The notes: generated by a model from the letters alone, not told the origin. Positions 45,400 through 55,859 are shown, counted from the stretch's first letter. The stretch: 64,000 nucleotides of DNA from Paraliobacillus salinarum (GCF_014083865.1 NZ_JACEFA010000013.1:1-64000), one strand, 5' to 3'. Program-made: numbers and translations.

Positions 45400-45468
45400 A
45401 GTGGAAAAAATATTCATTATGGAGTAAAGTAGGGTTATAATAAACGAGCATGTTTGGAGGGGAAATGA

Positions 45469-46092
45469 GTGAAGAAAAAACCATTAATTATAATAGGATC
45501 GATTTTTGCTTTTGTTGTTATTGGCGCCGCAATTCTATTAGGTATTAGCACGACTTCTGTGGAAAAATTCAAAACTACCCCAATTGATGGCCAAAAAACC
45601 GTATATTTAGGAGAAGAGGATGCTAATAATGAAATCTTTTTAGCATTTGATTATTCATGTCCAGCGTGCAAGAATTGGATGGGCGAAGTGCTACCTGAAT
45701 TGGAGCAGAAATATATCGAAACTGGTAAGGCTAAATTTAGAATGCAATCAATGGTTTATTTGAACGATGCATCTCTACGACTGTCTCAATTTGATCAAAA
45801 TCTCATTCGCTATAATAAAGAAAAATATTACGAGATTGCTAGGAGAGTTATGAGCGATGCGCAAAGCCAAGACGGAATTTGGGGAACAGAACAATACATT
45901 AAAGATATCATTTCGGAATACGATCTTGATCAGGATATGATGCTTCAAGACAATGAAATGGATCCTATTAATGTTACTCGAAAATACACTCGTGGTTTAG
46001 GGATTGAATCCGTTCCAAGTGTGTTTGTAAACGGAGTGAAAGTAGAAGAACCCTTTAATGTTAAAGAAATTGAATCGTTAATTAACGAATAA
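45469..46092 (+). CDS. DsbA-like thioredoxin-fold protein, membrane-anchored
   Basis: 207 residues. One N-terminal TM anchor (about 5-27) is followed by a DsbA-type thioredoxin fold outside the cell, with active site CPAC (YSCPACKNW) and the cis-proline loop VPSVFVNG. Probably a thiol oxidase or reductase like BdbD. GTG start with RBS TTGGAGGGG. Confidence 0.88.
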   Translation: MKKKPLIIIGSIFAFVVIGAAILLGISTTSVEKFKTTPIDGQKTVYLGEEDANNEIFLAFDYSCPACKNWMGEVLPELEQKYIETGKAKFRMQSMVYLNDASLRLSQFDQNLIRYNKEKYYEIARRVMSDAQSQDGIWGTEQYIKDIISEYDLDQDMMLQDNEMDPINVTRKYTRGLGIESVPSVFVNGVKVEEPFNVKEIESLINE

Positions 46093-46102
46093 AATAACGC
46101 TT

Positions 46103-46141
46103 GAACCAAGCTCTTGTTTTACAGGACTTGGTTCTTTTTTT
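46103..46141 (+). terminator. Terminator of the DsbA-like gene
   Basis: GAACCAAG / CTTGGTTC followed by seven T. Confidence 0.88.
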
Positions 46142-46265
46142 CTAAGCGTAGGAAGAATAGATACCTCATTTTGCTCCTTGTGGGATATTTATGTTATTTT
46201 TTGTCTTTAATACTTTGAATAGGCTCCGTGCTACTCCTTTTATATCAAAATACTAAGTGCTCTCT

Positions 46266-46760
46266 TTATACCCTAGCTTGCCTTTGACCAAGCTCTTGGT
46301 CTATAAGTAGGATGGCTGAAGAATTGTTCCCTGCTAGTTTTAGACGTTCTACAATTGTTAAGGCTTGTGCTTCCTCATCAATTTGCTCGCGGAGAAAGTC
46401 TTGAACAATGACAGCTGTTTGTGGATCAATTTGTTTAATATAATCATAAGCTTGACGATAAGCATCTGTAACATATCGTTCGTGTTCAAGTACTTTTTCA
46501 AACGTTTCTAACGGAGTCCCATAGTTGCTTGCTTGTGCTGGAATTTCACCAATCTTTACTACACCATCTTTTCCGGATAAATAATCAATTAACGTTAACA
46601 TATGTGTACGTTCTTCGTCAGATTGTAATTTTAACCATTTGGTCATACCTGTGTAGTTTTTTCTATCCATATAGGCCGACATAGCTAAATATAATGTGGT
46701 CGATATTTGCTCAATTTGAATTAATTGATTCAGTAATTGCTGCACTTCATCTTTAACCAT
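46266..46760 (-). CDS. Ferritin (non-heme)
   Basis: 164 residues, a four-helix bundle that stores iron. Diiron-type residues appear in QIEQISTTLYL (Glu), SDEERTHM (Glu-Glu, His), LEHERYV (Glu) and REQIDEE. No heme or Dps features. Near the csbD and ydaT-type stress genes. The stop codon lies just 3' of an internal palindrome GACCAAG/CTTGGTC. Confidence 0.9.
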   Translation of the reverse strand: MVKDEVQQLLNQLIQIEQISTTLYLAMSAYMDRKNYTGMTKWLKLQSDEERTHMLTLIDYLSGKDGVVKIGEIPAQASNYGTPLETFEKVLEHERYVTDAYRQAYDYIKQIDPQTAVIVQDFLREQIDEEAQALTIVERLKLAGNNSSAILLIDQELGQRQARV

Positions 46761-46846
46761 TTAACACACTCCTGTTTGTTGTATTTATACTAGGTTATGC
46801 CCTATTCAAACGGTGTGTTCTTTCATGACCTAAGAAAAGAGAAGAA

Positions 46847-47134
46847 TTATTTTTGCAGTCGTTTCTTTTTAAATGTTATTAGACTTGTTTTAAGTGATGC
46901 ATAGACACCGACACTGGCATTTCCATAAAAGAAACCCATAAAAATACCAGCCCATATATTGTTTTTATGCGCAAAAAATATAGAGATAAGTAAGCCTATG
47001 ATATTTGCTATTGTTGGAACAAGAACAGGCTTAATATGTAACCATACTTTAATGATTTGTGTAAGTATGACGACAATTGGTACAGCAAGTATTGCATCCC
47101 AGAAATTCGTATGAATAATCGGAAACTCCTCCAC
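46847..47134 (-). CDS. Small membrane protein, holin-like in layout
   Basis: 95 residues that I do not recognise. Three hydrophobic segments (about 10-32, 38-55, 60-80) and a basic C-terminus (TFKKKRLQK) recall phage holins, but no lysis gene is near. The GTG at 47134 follows GGGAG at 9 nt; an upstream ATG at 47188 has no RBS. Confidence 0.6.
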   Translation of the reverse strand: MEEFPIIHTNFWDAILAVPIVVILTQIIKVWLHIKPVLVPTIANIIGLLISIFFAHKNNIWAGIFMGFFYGNASVGVYASLKTSLITFKKKRLQK

Positions 47135-47204
47135 AATAGAACACTCCCTGTTTATATGTAAGTTAACCTTATTGTTAGCTAGAATCATTTTATTATTATC
47201 AAAT

Positions 47205-47230
47205 GTTTTATTTGTTTTTCTATGTGGTAA
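47205..47230 (+). promoter_or_regulatory. SigB-like promoter of csbD
   Basis: GTTTTA (47205-47210), 14 nt, TGGTAA (47225-47230). CsbD is a SigB regulon member in B. subtilis. Confidence 0.5.
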
Positions 47231-47265
47231 ACATATACCAACACTTAAAAAAGGAGTGTAAACTG

Positions 47266-47460
47266 ATGAATGAACAAAAAGGCATAAGCGATAAAGTGAA
47301 AGGTGCGGTTAGCAAGTTAAAAGGAGAAGCGAAAGATCAGATTGGAAACGCAACAAATGATCCTAAACTTCAAGCTGAAGGAAAGAAAGATAAAGCAAAA
47401 GGTAAAATGCAAGATAAAGTAGCTGAGAAAAAGGAATCTGAGGATAACGTTAATCGTTAA
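47266..47460 (+). CDS. csbD: CsbD family stress protein
   Basis: 64 residues, very hydrophilic, with the family core GISDKVKGAVSKLKGEAKD and KDKAKGKMQDK. General stress protein of unknown mechanism. The ATG at 47266 follows AAAAAGGAG. Confidence 0.92.
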   Translation: MNEQKGISDKVKGAVSKLKGEAKDQIGNATNDPKLQAEGKKDKAKGKMQDKVAEKKESEDNVNR

Positions 47461-47462
47461 GT

Positions 47463-47504
47463 AAAAAAGGTGGCAGATCAGTTGATGATCATGCCACCTT
47501 TTTT
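47463..47504. terminator. Bidirectional terminator of csbD and the Gly/Pro-rich gene
   Basis: AAAAAAGGTGGCA..GATCA / TGATC..TGCCACCTTTTTT. Confidence 0.92.
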
Positions 47505-47511
47505 GAAAAAT

Positions 47512-47970
47512 TTAGACACAGATAAATGATTGAATTTCACGTAGGTCGATGCCGAAATAAACCCACCTAAATCCATTCCATCGGTAACCTGAAACAGATC
47601 TTCTTCCTACATACGTTGGATAAAACCAGAACTGTTGAAAACCTCTAAGCCAAACATAGGTGTAACGATATAAGCATCCTCGAATACTTCCTGGATCCAC
47701 CGCAAAAGTTTGTGCTTGTTGTGTCTGGGATGGCGTGAATTCTGGTGGTGGCCCCGTCGGTGGTCCCGGTTGTGAACCTTGGCCTGGAGGTGGAAATGGT
47801 GGTGGAGAGCCTGGTCCACCTGGTCCGCCTCCGAACGTCGGAAGCCACGGAAACAATTGTCGTTGGTCATTTAATTCGTTATATATATCATTAGATTCCT
47901 GAGGTGGGCAATGATAACAATCATTTTGATCGTGCATGTAATGATATCCATATGAATGGTCTGAATACAT
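47512..47970 (-). CDS. Pro/Gly-rich protein with aromatic C-terminal domain
   Basis: 152 residues. A His/Tyr-rich N-terminus is followed by a Gly/Pro linker (about 45-80, GGGPGGPGSPPPF). A conserved aromatic tail of about 60 residues (VWLRGFQQFWFYPTYVGRRSV, GFRWVYFGIDLR) completes it. No signal peptide or TM. Such proteins in Bacillaceae are often spore-surface or coat related, but I cannot prove it. Family not recognised. Confidence 0.7.
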   Translation of the reverse strand: MYSDHSYGYHYMHDQNDCYHCPPQESNDIYNELNDQRQLFPWLPTFGGGPGGPGSPPPFPPPGQGSQPGPPTGPPPEFTPSQTQQAQTFAVDPGSIRGCLYRYTYVWLRGFQQFWFYPTYVGRRSVSGYRWNGFRWVYFGIDLREIQSFICV

Positions 47971-48103
47971 GGTATCTACTCCTTGCAGAAATAATTTTAT
48001 ATTAAAGCCTATTGGACTCTTATCACATCCTATGTTTTAAGCATGAAAATTTAACTTGTACCTGTTAAATTGTGTGTTTACCCATATGCAAATAAATTAA
48101 AAA

Positions 48104-48130
48104 TGAGCTTTGTTGCGTTAACAAAGCTCA
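48104..48130 (-). terminator. Terminator of the Gly/Tyr-rich gene
   Basis: TGAGCTTTGTT / AACAAAGCTCA; on the minus strand it is followed by ATTTTTAATTT. Confidence 0.85.
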
Positions 48131-48140
48131 GAGAAACCTT

Positions 48141-48425
48141 TTAATAATAAGGGTAAGATTGATAACCATAACCCGGTCCGTAGCCTGGTCCATATCCTGG
48201 TGGTCCATAACCTGGGGCTAATAATGATCCTGCTGCTACGCCAGTCAAGAATGGTACACCAAAACCTATTAGTGGTGATCCAAAACCAAATCCAAAACCT
48301 GGGCGTCCGAATCCTGGACCCGGAAATGCCCCGAATCCTGAGTAGGGACCGCCAAATCCGAATCCCGGTCTTCTTCGATAACCTTGTTGATAAGGCAGAT
48401 CGTGCAAGTTGTTATAACGATACAT
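48141..48425 (-). CDS. Small Gly/Tyr/Pro-rich protein
   Basis: 94 residues. Basic start (GYRRRPGFGFGG), a short hydrophobic patch (GVPFLTGVAAGSLLA), then repeated GPGYGPGYG. Low-complexity proteins of this type are frequent among spore coat components; function not known. RBS GAAAGGAG. Confidence 0.65.
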   Translation of the reverse strand: MYRYNNLHDLPYQQGYRRRPGFGFGGPYSGFGAFPGPGFGRPGFGFGFGSPLIGFGVPFLTGVAAGSLLAPGYGPPGYGPGYGPGYGYQSYPYY

Positions 48426-48536
48426 TTTATTTCTCCTTTCGAATCCTTCTATATTAGTAACATAATGGTTAATTAAAAGTTTCCGTATATCTTATGCGAG
48501 ATAGGCAAAAACTCTTGGGTTGATGTCCTATAAAAA

Positions 48537-48575
48537 CAATCAAGAAGAGAATGTAAAAAAATCTCTTCTTGATTG
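48537..48575 (-). terminator. Terminator of the yjcZ-type gene
   Basis: Perfect 14-bp stem CAATCAAGAAGAGA / TCTCTTCTTGATTG; five T on the minus strand. Confidence 0.88.
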
Positions 48576-48582
48576 TATTGGT

Positions 48583-48675
48583 TTATGCGTAGAAAGTAGC
48601 ACCGACAATAATGAGAAGAATAAACAGCACCACAATTAAAACAAACGTATTATCATATCCACCACAATGACTCAT
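48583..48675 (-). CDS. YjcZ family sporulation protein (30 residues)
   Basis: A tiny membrane peptide beginning MSHCGGYDNTFVLIVVLF and continuing as one TM helix to the C-terminus. The GGYDNTFVLIVVLFILL pattern is that of YjcZ-type sporulation peptides of Bacillaceae. A strong RBS (CGGGAGGAAA) and its own terminator support it. Confidence 0.85.
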   Translation of the reverse strand: MSHCGGYDNTFVLIVVLFILLIIVGATFYA

Positions 48676-48805
48676 TTTGATTTCCTCCCGTAACGAATTA
48701 TTGTAAATCTACAGTACATCCTATGCTATTGGCTATTTTTCTGATTGGGCAAATGTTCCAATATAATTTTATTTACTAGTAAGCTTAATTAGATCGGTAA
48801 TCCGT

Positions 48806-48837
48806 GCTATAATAAAACAAACATGAAAGCGTATTCG
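48806..48837 (+). promoter_or_regulatory. gntR promoter with candidate cre site
   Basis: Extended -10 TGC-TATAAT (48808-48813). A cre-like TGAAAGCGTATTCG (48824-48837) starts 10 nt later, matching 12 of 14 consensus positions. Binding of CcpA there would block transcription. Confidence 0.5.
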
Positions 48838-48869
48838 AATAGAAATATGTAAATAAAGGGGGAAACAGA

Positions 48870-49595
48870 GTGGTTTATAACTATCAAACACCAAGATATC
48901 TCGTTGTGATTGAGCAAATAAAGACAAAAATTAAAGAAGGCGAATTGGAGCCAGGCGAACGTTTACCCTCAGAAACTGATTTCGCTAAAGAATTACACGT
49001 ATCAAGAAACACATTAAGAGAAGCATTACGAATATTAGAAGAAGAGAATATTATTATTCGAAAACATGGTGTGGGTACCTTCGTAAATAAAAAGCCAATT
49101 TTTTCAGGGGGATTAGAAGAGTTATTCAGCATTACTGATATGATAAAAGGTGAGCAGAAAGAACCGGGAACAGAATTGCTTTTTTCTGGTTTAGTTGACC
49201 CACATTTAGATGATGTTACTGAATTGCAAATGGACTCAAATGAAAAAGTAATGCTCGTCAAACGTGTTAGAACAGCTAATCAAGATCCTTTGGTTTATTG
49301 TATAGATAAAATTCCCGCCAAACTATTAGAAGATGGATTTGAGTTAGAAGGAGAGTCTATTTTTGATTCTTTACACCGTAATGCAGGAATTACAATTAGT
49401 TATGCTAAAGCGGATATAAAAACGGTTGGTTATCACAAAGAAATCTCGCGTATACTAAAGTGTGAGTCAGGTATTCCTTTATTGGTTCTAAAACAAATTC
49501 ATTTTGATACAAGTGATAAACCAATTTTATATTCTTTAAACTTTTTTAGATCTGATCAAGTGAGCTTTAACGTATTTCGGAAAAGAGTTCTATAA
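48870..49595 (+). CDS. GntR family regulator with UTRA domain
   Basis: 241 residues. The N-terminal wHTH (LPSETDFAKELHVSRNTLREAL) is followed by a UTRA effector domain (about 85-235). It sits directly before the nucleoside uptake and salvage operon, so it probably senses a nucleoside or sugar phosphate and represses that operon. GTG start with RBS AAAGGGGG. Confidence 0.9.
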   Translation: MVYNYQTPRYLVVIEQIKTKIKEGELEPGERLPSETDFAKELHVSRNTLREALRILEEENIIIRKHGVGTFVNKKPIFSGGLEELFSITDMIKGEQKEPGTELLFSGLVDPHLDDVTELQMDSNEKVMLVKRVRTANQDPLVYCIDKIPAKLLEDGFELEGESIFDSLHRNAGITISYAKADIKTVGYHKEISRILKCESGIPLLVLKQIHFDTSDKPILYSLNFFRSDQVSFNVFRKRVL

Positions 49596-49600
49596 TTATA

Positions 49601-49638
49601 AAAACCTGTTGACATAAAAAATGTTATCAGGTTTTTTT
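49601..49638 (+). terminator. Terminator of the gntR gene
   Basis: AAAACCTG..GACAT / ATGTT..CAGGTTTT with a long T run. Confidence 0.88.
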
Positions 49639-49670
49639 GTTATAAAAGTTTTAATTTTTCATGAAAACAA

Positions 49671-49700
49671 TTGACTTGTTGGACGTCTAACCTTTATCAT
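49671..49700 (+). promoter_or_regulatory. Promoter of the nupC-deoC operon with internal palindrome
   Basis: TTGACT (49671-49676), 18 nt, TATCAT (49695-49700). The spacer holds GTTGGACGTCTAAC (49678-49691), an almost perfect 14-bp palindrome and the likely GntR-family operator. Confidence 0.75.
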
Positions 49701-49819
49701 AAGAGTAGATAGCTTGTAAGGGATTACATCAAGGGGTTTGTTTGGATGTTTTACTTGCATATAAAAGGGATAAAATAAATGAAGATGTCGAAATTACAGA
49801 GAGAAAGAGAGTGTACAGC

Positions 49820-51016
49820 ATGAATTTAATATGGGGTATTTTCGGGATAGCTGTAGTGTTATCCATTGCGTTTCTTTTTTCAACAAATAAAAAGTCAATA
49901 CGATTGCGAACGATCATTGGTGGTTTATCCATTCAAATCGCTTTTGCTTTTATTGTATTAAAGTGGGAAAAAGGAAAAGAAGGATTAGAATGGTTTACTT
50001 TACGCGTGCAGGATATAATAAATTATGCAAATGAAGGAATTAGTTTCTTATTTGGTTCATTAGCAGATAGCGATGAATTTGGAACGATATTTGCTTTTCA
50101 TGTGTTACCAATTATTATATTCTTTTCAGCGCTTATATCAGTTTTGTATTACTTAGGGATCATGCAACAGTTTATTAAGATATTAGGTGGTGGATTATCT
50201 AAGCTATTGGGGACTAGTAAAGCCGAGTCAATTTCTGCAGCATCTAATATTTTTGTTGGGCAAACAGAGGCACCGTTAGTTGTTCGTCCATTTTTGGAAA
50301 AAATGACTAAGTCAGAACTTTTTGCAGTAATGACAGGTGGTCTTGCTTCTGTAGCTGGGTCTGTATTAGTTGGTTATTCATTATTAGGTGTGCCGCTTGA
50401 ATATTTATTAGCTGCTAGTTTTATGGCTGCACCTTCAGGGTTAGTTATGGCTAAAATGATGATGCCTGAAACGGAAACATCACAAACGACAGATGAAGTT
50501 GAGCTAGAAAAAGACACAGAAACGGTTAATGTGATTGATGCTGCTGCCAAAGGTGCCAGTGATGGGTTAAAGTTAGCCCTAAATGTAGGGGCAATGCTTC
50601 TAGCGTTTATAGCTTTAATTGCTTTAGTAAACGGTATCTTAGGTATATTTGGCGGTATAACTTTAGAAGGAATCCTAGGTTATATCTTCTCTCCAGTTGC
50701 ATTTGCAATAGGTGTTCCTTGGTCTGAAGCAATAACTGCTGGAAGTTTTATTGGACAAAAGTTGGTTTTAAATGAATTTGTTGCTTATGCTTCTTTTACT
50801 TCTGAGATGGGTTCACTATCTGAAAAGACGAATTTAATAGTGAGCTTTGCATTATGTGGATTTGCTAATTTAAGCTCGATGGCCATTTTGCTAGGTGGTT
50901 TGGGAGGTTTAGCTCCAAATCGTCGTAAAGATATTGCTACTCTAGGTCTTCGTGCTGTAGCTGCTGGTATGTTAGCTTCGTTATTAAGTGCAGCTGTCGC
51001 TGGTATGTTTTTTTAA
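49820..51016 (+). CDS. nupC: Concentrative nucleoside transporter NupC
   Basis: CNT family nucleoside/cation symporter of 398 residues with about nine TM segments. Family motifs include [21 protein letters not shown] and the later [16 protein letters not shown]. The ATG at 49820 gives a normal NupC N-terminus ([10 protein letters not shown]); its RBS is weak. First gene of the salvage operon. Confidence 0.92.
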   Translation: MNLIWGIFGIAVVLSIAFLFSTNKKSIRLRTIIGGLSIQIAFAFIVLKWEKGKEGLEWFTLRVQDIINYANEGISFLFGSLADSDEFGTIFAFHVLPIIIFFSALISVLYYLGIMQQFIKILGGGLSKLLGTSKAESISAASNIFVGQTEAPLVVRPFLEKMTKSELFAVMTGGLASVAGSVLVGYSLLGVPLEYLLAASFMAAPSGLVMAKMMMPETETSQTTDEVELEKDTETVNVIDAAAKGASDGLKLALNVGAMLLAFIALIALVNGILGIFGGITLEGILGYIFSPVAFAIGVPWSEAITAGSFIGQKLVLNEFVAYASFTSEMGSLSEKTNLIVSFALCGFANLSSMAILLGGLGGLAPNRRKDIATLGLRAVAAGMLASLLSAAVAGMFF

Positions 51017-51058
51017 ACTTTAAATAAAATATTTTCTTTATAAGAGAGGAAGATAAAC

Positions 51059-52363
51059 ATGAGAATGGTAGATATTATTGCAAAAAAGAGAGATGGAAAA
51101 GCATTAACAAAAGAAGAGATCGATTTTGTTGTTGAAGGATACACAAACGATGAAATACCAGATTATCAAGTTTCAGCTTTAGCGATGGCATTGTATTTTC
51201 AAGATATGACAAAAGATGAACGCGTAAATTTAACGATGGCAATGGTAGAGTCGGGTGACCAGATTGATCTATCCGATATTGATGGGATTAAGGTAGATAA
51301 GCACAGTACAGGCGGTGTTGGAGATACTACAACATTAATCTTAGCACCACTAGTCGCAGCGTTAGGTGTTCCAGTGGCTAAGATGTCTGGTCGAGGACTT
51401 GGTCATACAGGTGGAACAATAGATAAATTAGAATCGATTGAAGGATTTCAAGTTGAACTAGATGGTCCAACGTTTAATAAATTGGTCAACGAGAACAAAA
51501 TTGCTGTTGTTGGTCAAAGCGGAAATTTAACGCCAGCTGATAAGAAACTATATAGCTTGCGCGATGTTACTGCAACTGTTAACTCTATACCTTTAATTGC
51601 AAGCTCGATTATGAGTAAAAAAATTGCTTCTGGAGCGGATGCAATTGTATTGGATGTAAAAACAGGCTCTGGAGCATTTATGAAAGATTTGGATGATGCA
51701 AAAGCTTTAGCAAAAGCAATGGTTGAGATAGGTAATGGTGCTGGCCGTAATACAATTGCTGTTATCTCTGATATGAATCAACCACTTGGATTAGCAATTG
51801 GAAACGCACTTGAAGTAAAAGAAGCAATTGATACGCTTCAAGGAAATGGTCCAGCTGATTTACATGAGCTTTGCTTAACATTAGGCAGTCAAATGGTTTA
51901 TTTAGCTGATAAAGCAGACTCTATTGAACATGCACGTGAGTTGTTAGAAGATGTTATGCGTTCAGGTAAAGCTATTGAAAAGTTTAAAACATTTATTGCT
52001 TCACAAGGTGGAGATGCATCCATAGTTGATGATCCAAGTAGACTACCGACAGCCGCTAATCAAATTGAGGTTAAAGCTAAGAAATCTGGGTATGTAACTG
52101 AAATTATTGCAGATGAAATTGGTGTCGCTGCTAGTATGCTTGGTGCAGGACGTATGACAAAAGATTCTGAAATTGATTTGGCAGTTGGTCTTGTGTTGAA
52201 GAAAAAAATTGGTGATGCAGTGCAAGAGGGCGAAACAATTGTTACGATTCACAGCAATCAAGAGAATGTAGATGAAGTGATAGAGAAGATTCAACAAGCA
52301 TATACAATTGATGGAAAATCACCTATAACAAATGAATTGATCTATAGCGTCATTCATTCGTAA
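51059..52363 (+). CDS. pdp: Pyrimidine-nucleoside phosphorylase
   Basis: Cleaves uridine, thymidine and deoxyuridine to base and (deoxy)ribose-1-phosphate. 434 residues, with the phosphate-binding [24 protein letters not shown] and [16 protein letters not shown] motifs. 42 bp after nupC. Confidence 0.95.
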   Translation: MRMVDIIAKKRDGKALTKEEIDFVVEGYTNDEIPDYQVSALAMALYFQDMTKDERVNLTMAMVESGDQIDLSDIDGIKVDKHSTGGVGDTTTLILAPLVAALGVPVAKMSGRGLGHTGGTIDKLESIEGFQVELDGPTFNKLVNENKIAVVGQSGNLTPADKKLYSLRDVTATVNSIPLIASSIMSKKIASGADAIVLDVKTGSGAFMKDLDDAKALAKAMVEIGNGAGRNTIAVISDMNQPLGLAIGNALEVKEAIDTLQGNGPADLHELCLTLGSQMVYLADKADSIEHARELLEDVMRSGKAIEKFKTFIASQGGDASIVDDPSRLPTAANQIEVKAKKSGYVTEIIADEIGVAASMLGAGRMTKDSEIDLAVGLVLKKKIGDAVQEGETIVTIHSNQENVDEVIEKIQQAYTIDGKSPITNELIYSVIHS

Positions 52364-52430
52364 AGACATCTAGAAAGGTTGGACATCGCACCATGCTGTA
52401 GGTACAATATAATAAGGTAGGAGAGTGCCG

Positions 52431-52595
52431 ATGAAAGAACTTATTTTAAGTATAGTTGCTGGTATTATTGTAGGTGTTTTATTCAAATTTTTAAAGTTAC
52501 CATTACCAGCACCACCTGTTTTAACAGGAGTGCTGGGGATTGTAGGGATATATCTAGGTGGCTTTATTGGAGATTGGATACGAACTTTAATTTAA
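52431..52595 (+). CDS. XapX domain protein (54 residues)
   Basis: A small protein with two TM helices separated by FLKLPLPAPPVLTGVLG, the XapX domain signature. RBS GGAGAG lies 6 nt before the ATG. It lies between pdp and deoB in the operon, 21 bp before deoB. XapX domains are found near nucleoside genes (the name comes from xanthosine phosphorylase) but have no known function. Confidence 0.85.
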   Translation: MKELILSIVAGIIVGVLFKFLKLPLPAPPVLTGVLGIVGIYLGGFIGDWIRTLI

Positions 52596-52616
52596 AATAG
52601 AAAGGAAGTCATAAGA

Positions 52617-53798
52617 ATGAATAAACCTTTTAATCGAGTTTTTCTAGTAGTTATGGACTCAGTGGGAATAGGGGAAGCACCTGATGCAGCAGACTTTAAT
52701 GATATTGGTGCGGACACACTTGGTCATATTGCTGAAGCAATGAAGGGACTTAATATGCCGACTATAGGAGAATTAGGCTTAAGTAATATTCGGGAAATTA
52801 AAGGGATTGATAAGGCAGCGAAGCCGCTTGCACATTTCACAAAAATGCAAGAAGCATCAAATGGAAAAGATACGATGACCGGTCATTGGGAGATCATGGG
52901 CCTTCATATCGATCAACCATTCCAAACATTCCCAGATGGATTCCCAGATGATTTATTACAACAGTTGGAGGAGAAAACAGGTCGTAAAATTATAGGGAAT
53001 AAGCCTGCATCTGGTACAGAGATTGTTGATGAATTAGGTCCAGAGCATATGGAAACTGGTGCATTAATTGTTTATACATCAGCCGATTCTGTATTACAAA
53101 TTGCTGCTCATGAGGATATAATTCCAATCGAGGAACAATATGAAATATGCGAAATCGCGCGTGCTTTGACTAAGAATGACAAATATATGATCGGTCGCAT
53201 TATCGCTCGTCCATTTGTTGGTGAACCAGGCGCTTTTGAACGAACTTCTAATCGTCATGACTATGCACTTAAACCGTTTGGACGTACAGTAATGAATGAG
53301 ATGAAGGATAATAATTATGATGTCGTTGCTCTTGGGAAAATTTCAGATATATATGACGGAGAAGGAGTAACGGAAGCTATTCGTACAAAAGATAATGATG
53401 ATGGCATGGAGAAATTCATTCAATCTATTGACAAAGATTTTAAAGGGTTAAATTTCCTTAACTTAGTAGATTTTGATGCGAAATATGGTCACCGTAGAGA
53501 TCCAGAAGGTTATGGAAAGGCGTTGGAAACATTTGACGAAAGACTACCAGAAGTGTTAGAGAAATTAAGAGAAGATGACTTATTAATCATAACTGCAGAT
53601 CATGGGAACGACCCTGTTCATCATGGAACAGATCACACTCGTGAGTATGTACCATTGCTTGTTCACCATAAAGGGATTACGGAAGGAAAAGAGCTTCCAA
53701 TAAGAAAAACATTTGCAGATATAGGTGCAACGATTGCAGATAACTTTGAAATAAAAATGCCAGAACATGGTGTTAGCTTTTTAAAAGACATTAAATAA
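52617..53798 (+). CDS. deoB: Phosphopentomutase DeoB
   Basis: Converts (deoxy)ribose-1-phosphate to the 5-phosphate. 393 residues of the alkaline-phosphatase fold: metal site [12 protein letters not shown], the phosphorylated Thr in [10 protein letters not shown], and ITADHGNDP / [10 protein letters not shown] at the C-terminus. RBS AAAGGAAG. Confidence 0.96.
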   Translation: MNKPFNRVFLVVMDSVGIGEAPDAADFNDIGADTLGHIAEAMKGLNMPTIGELGLSNIREIKGIDKAAKPLAHFTKMQEASNGKDTMTGHWEIMGLHIDQPFQTFPDGFPDDLLQQLEEKTGRKIIGNKPASGTEIVDELGPEHMETGALIVYTSADSVLQIAAHEDIIPIEEQYEICEIARALTKNDKYMIGRIIARPFVGEPGAFERTSNRHDYALKPFGRTVMNEMKDNNYDVVALGKISDIYDGEGVTEAIRTKDNDDGMEKFIQSIDKDFKGLNFLNLVDFDAKYGHRRDPEGYGKALETFDERLPEVLEKLREDDLLIITADHGNDPVHHGTDHTREYVPLLVHHKGITEGKELPIRKTFADIGATIADNFEIKMPEHGVSFLKDIK

Positions 53799-53811
53799 GG
53801 AGGATCAACAA

Positions 53812-54630
53812 ATGAATATACAAAACATTCAAGAAGCAGCTTCTTATATAACTGAAAAATTAAGTATCTCACCAAAAGTAGGTTTGATTTTAGGTTCTGG
53901 TTTAGGAATGCTTGCTGATGAAATTGAAAATCCAGTAAAAATTAAATACGAAACTATACCAGGATTTCCAGTTTCGACTGTTGAAGGACATGCTGGACAA
54001 CTTGTAAGTGGTACTTTAATGGGTGTACCGGTTGTTGCAATGCAAGGCCGTTTTCATTATTATGAAGGCTATGGATTAGAGGCAGTAACTTTCCCTGTAA
54101 GAGTAATGAAAGCATTAGGCGTAGAAAAGCTTGTTGTAACAAACGCAGCTGGTGGTGTAAACCCAGCTTTAAATCCAGGTGACTTAATGTTAATTACTGA
54201 TCATATAAATAATACAGGACAGGATCCGCTAATTGGACCAAACGAATCTAAGTTAGGTGTTCGATTCCCAGATATGTCTACAGCGTATGATAGAGCATTA
54301 CAAGAAGTTGCACGTGATGTAGCTAAAGAAATGAACTTAGACTTAAAAGAAGGCGTTTATGTATGGAATACTGGCCCAAGCTATGAAACGCCAGCAGAAA
54401 TTCGTATGCTCCAAAAAGTTGGCGGAGATGCAGTAGGTATGTCGACAGTCCCAGAGGTTATTGTGGCACGACATGCAGGAATGAATTGTTTAGGTGTTTC
54501 TTGTATTTCAAACATGGCAGCAGGTATTTTAGACCAACCACTATCACACGATGAAGTAATTGAAACAACAGAGAAAGTAAGAGATTCTTTTTTACGTTTT
54601 GTTAAAGATGTGTTAGCTCGTATGAGTTAA
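53812..54630 (+). CDS. pupG: Purine-nucleoside phosphorylase (trimeric type)
   Basis: Phosphorolysis of purine nucleosides (guanosine/inosine type). 272 residues; GLILGSGLG phosphate loop, GRFHYYEGY, and the base-binding region GPSYETPAEIRML and SCISNMAAG. 13 bp after deoB. Confidence 0.95.
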   Translation: MNIQNIQEAASYITEKLSISPKVGLILGSGLGMLADEIENPVKIKYETIPGFPVSTVEGHAGQLVSGTLMGVPVVAMQGRFHYYEGYGLEAVTFPVRVMKALGVEKLVVTNAAGGVNPALNPGDLMLITDHINNTGQDPLIGPNESKLGVRFPDMSTAYDRALQEVARDVAKEMNLDLKEGVYVWNTGPSYETPAEIRMLQKVGGDAVGMSTVPEVIVARHAGMNCLGVSCISNMAAGILDQPLSHDEVIETTEKVRDSFLRFVKDVLARMS

Positions 54631-54643
54631 AATGCTAAGCTGA

Positions 54644-55063
<420 letters not shown>

Positions 55064-55104
55064 CTAATAATAATAAAGTAAATCTAATATCAGGAGAGAT
55101 TAAA

Positions 55105-55776
55105 ATGGCAAATCAATTAGCAAATAAAATTGATCACACTGCACTTAAACCAGATACATCAAAACAACAAATTACAACCTTATGTCAGGAAGCCAGAGAA
55201 CATGGTTTCTATTCTGTGTGTGTAAATCCAACATGGGTGAAGGAAGCGGCTAATTTGTTGGCTGGTTCAGATGTAGCTGTGTGTACGGTTATCGGTTTTC
55301 CTTTAGGGGCATCTACATCTAATGTGAAAGCATTAGAAACGAAAGATGCGATCGATAATGGTGCAACAGAGGTTGATATGGTTATTAATATCGGCGCATT
55401 AAAAGATGGTAACAAAGAGCTAGTTAAATCGGATATCCAAGCTGTCGTTGAGGCTGCTAAAGGTCGAGCGCTAGTCAAAGTGATCATCGAAACATGCTTA
55501 TTAACCGATGAAGAAAAAGAAACAGCGTGCAAATTAGCTGTTGAAGCAGGTACAGATTATGTAAAAACATCCACTGGCTTCTCCACGGGTGGCGCAACGG
55601 TAGAGGATATTCGCTTAATGCGTCAAACTGTTGGAAAAGATATTGGAGTAAAAGCTTCTGGTGGAGTACGTGATCAAGAAACTGCAGAAGCAATGGTACA
55701 AGCGGGAGCTTCTCGTATTGGTGCTAGTGCAAGTGTTGCAATCGTACAAGGGAAAACATCAACAAGTGATTATTAA
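55105..55776 (+). CDS. deoC: Deoxyribose-phosphate aldolase
   Basis: Splits deoxyribose-5-phosphate to glyceraldehyde-3-phosphate and acetaldehyde, feeding glycolysis. 223 residues; Schiff-base Lys in [14 protein letters not shown] and the second Lys in VKASGGVRD. Last gene of the salvage operon. Confidence 0.96.
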   Translation: MANQLANKIDHTALKPDTSKQQITTLCQEAREHGFYSVCVNPTWVKEAANLLAGSDVAVCTVIGFPLGASTSNVKALETKDAIDNGATEVDMVINIGALKDGNKELVKSDIQAVVEAAKGRALVKVIIETCLLTDEEKETACKLAVEAGTDYVKTSTGFSTGGATVEDIRLMRQTVGKDIGVKASGGVRDQETAEAMVQAGASRIGASASVAIVQGKTSTSDY

Positions 55777-55804
55777 ACTTCAATTATAAAGTTAAAAAGT
55801 ACAA

Positions 55805-55859
55805 AAGGTACCGTTTTAGAGGTGGATTGGTCTTGTTAATCCTTCTACAACGGTACCTT
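55805..55859. terminator. Long hairpin after deoC
   Basis: Perfect 11-bp stem AAGGTACCGTT / AACGGTACCTT around a 33-nt loop with a smaller GGATT/AATCC stem. No T run on the plus strand; TTGTACTTTTT on the minus strand. Probably ends both convergent transcripts. Confidence 0.6.

Noticed and set aside
46279-46296. Palindrome GACCAAG/CTTGGTC near the ferritin stop codon
   Set aside because: It lies within the coding sequence and has no T run; probably chance or coding constraint.
47607-47870. Alternative frames in the Pro/Gly-rich gene
   Set aside because: Low-complexity GC-rich sequence keeps several frames open; only the frame with the conserved aromatic tail and a plausible start was kept.
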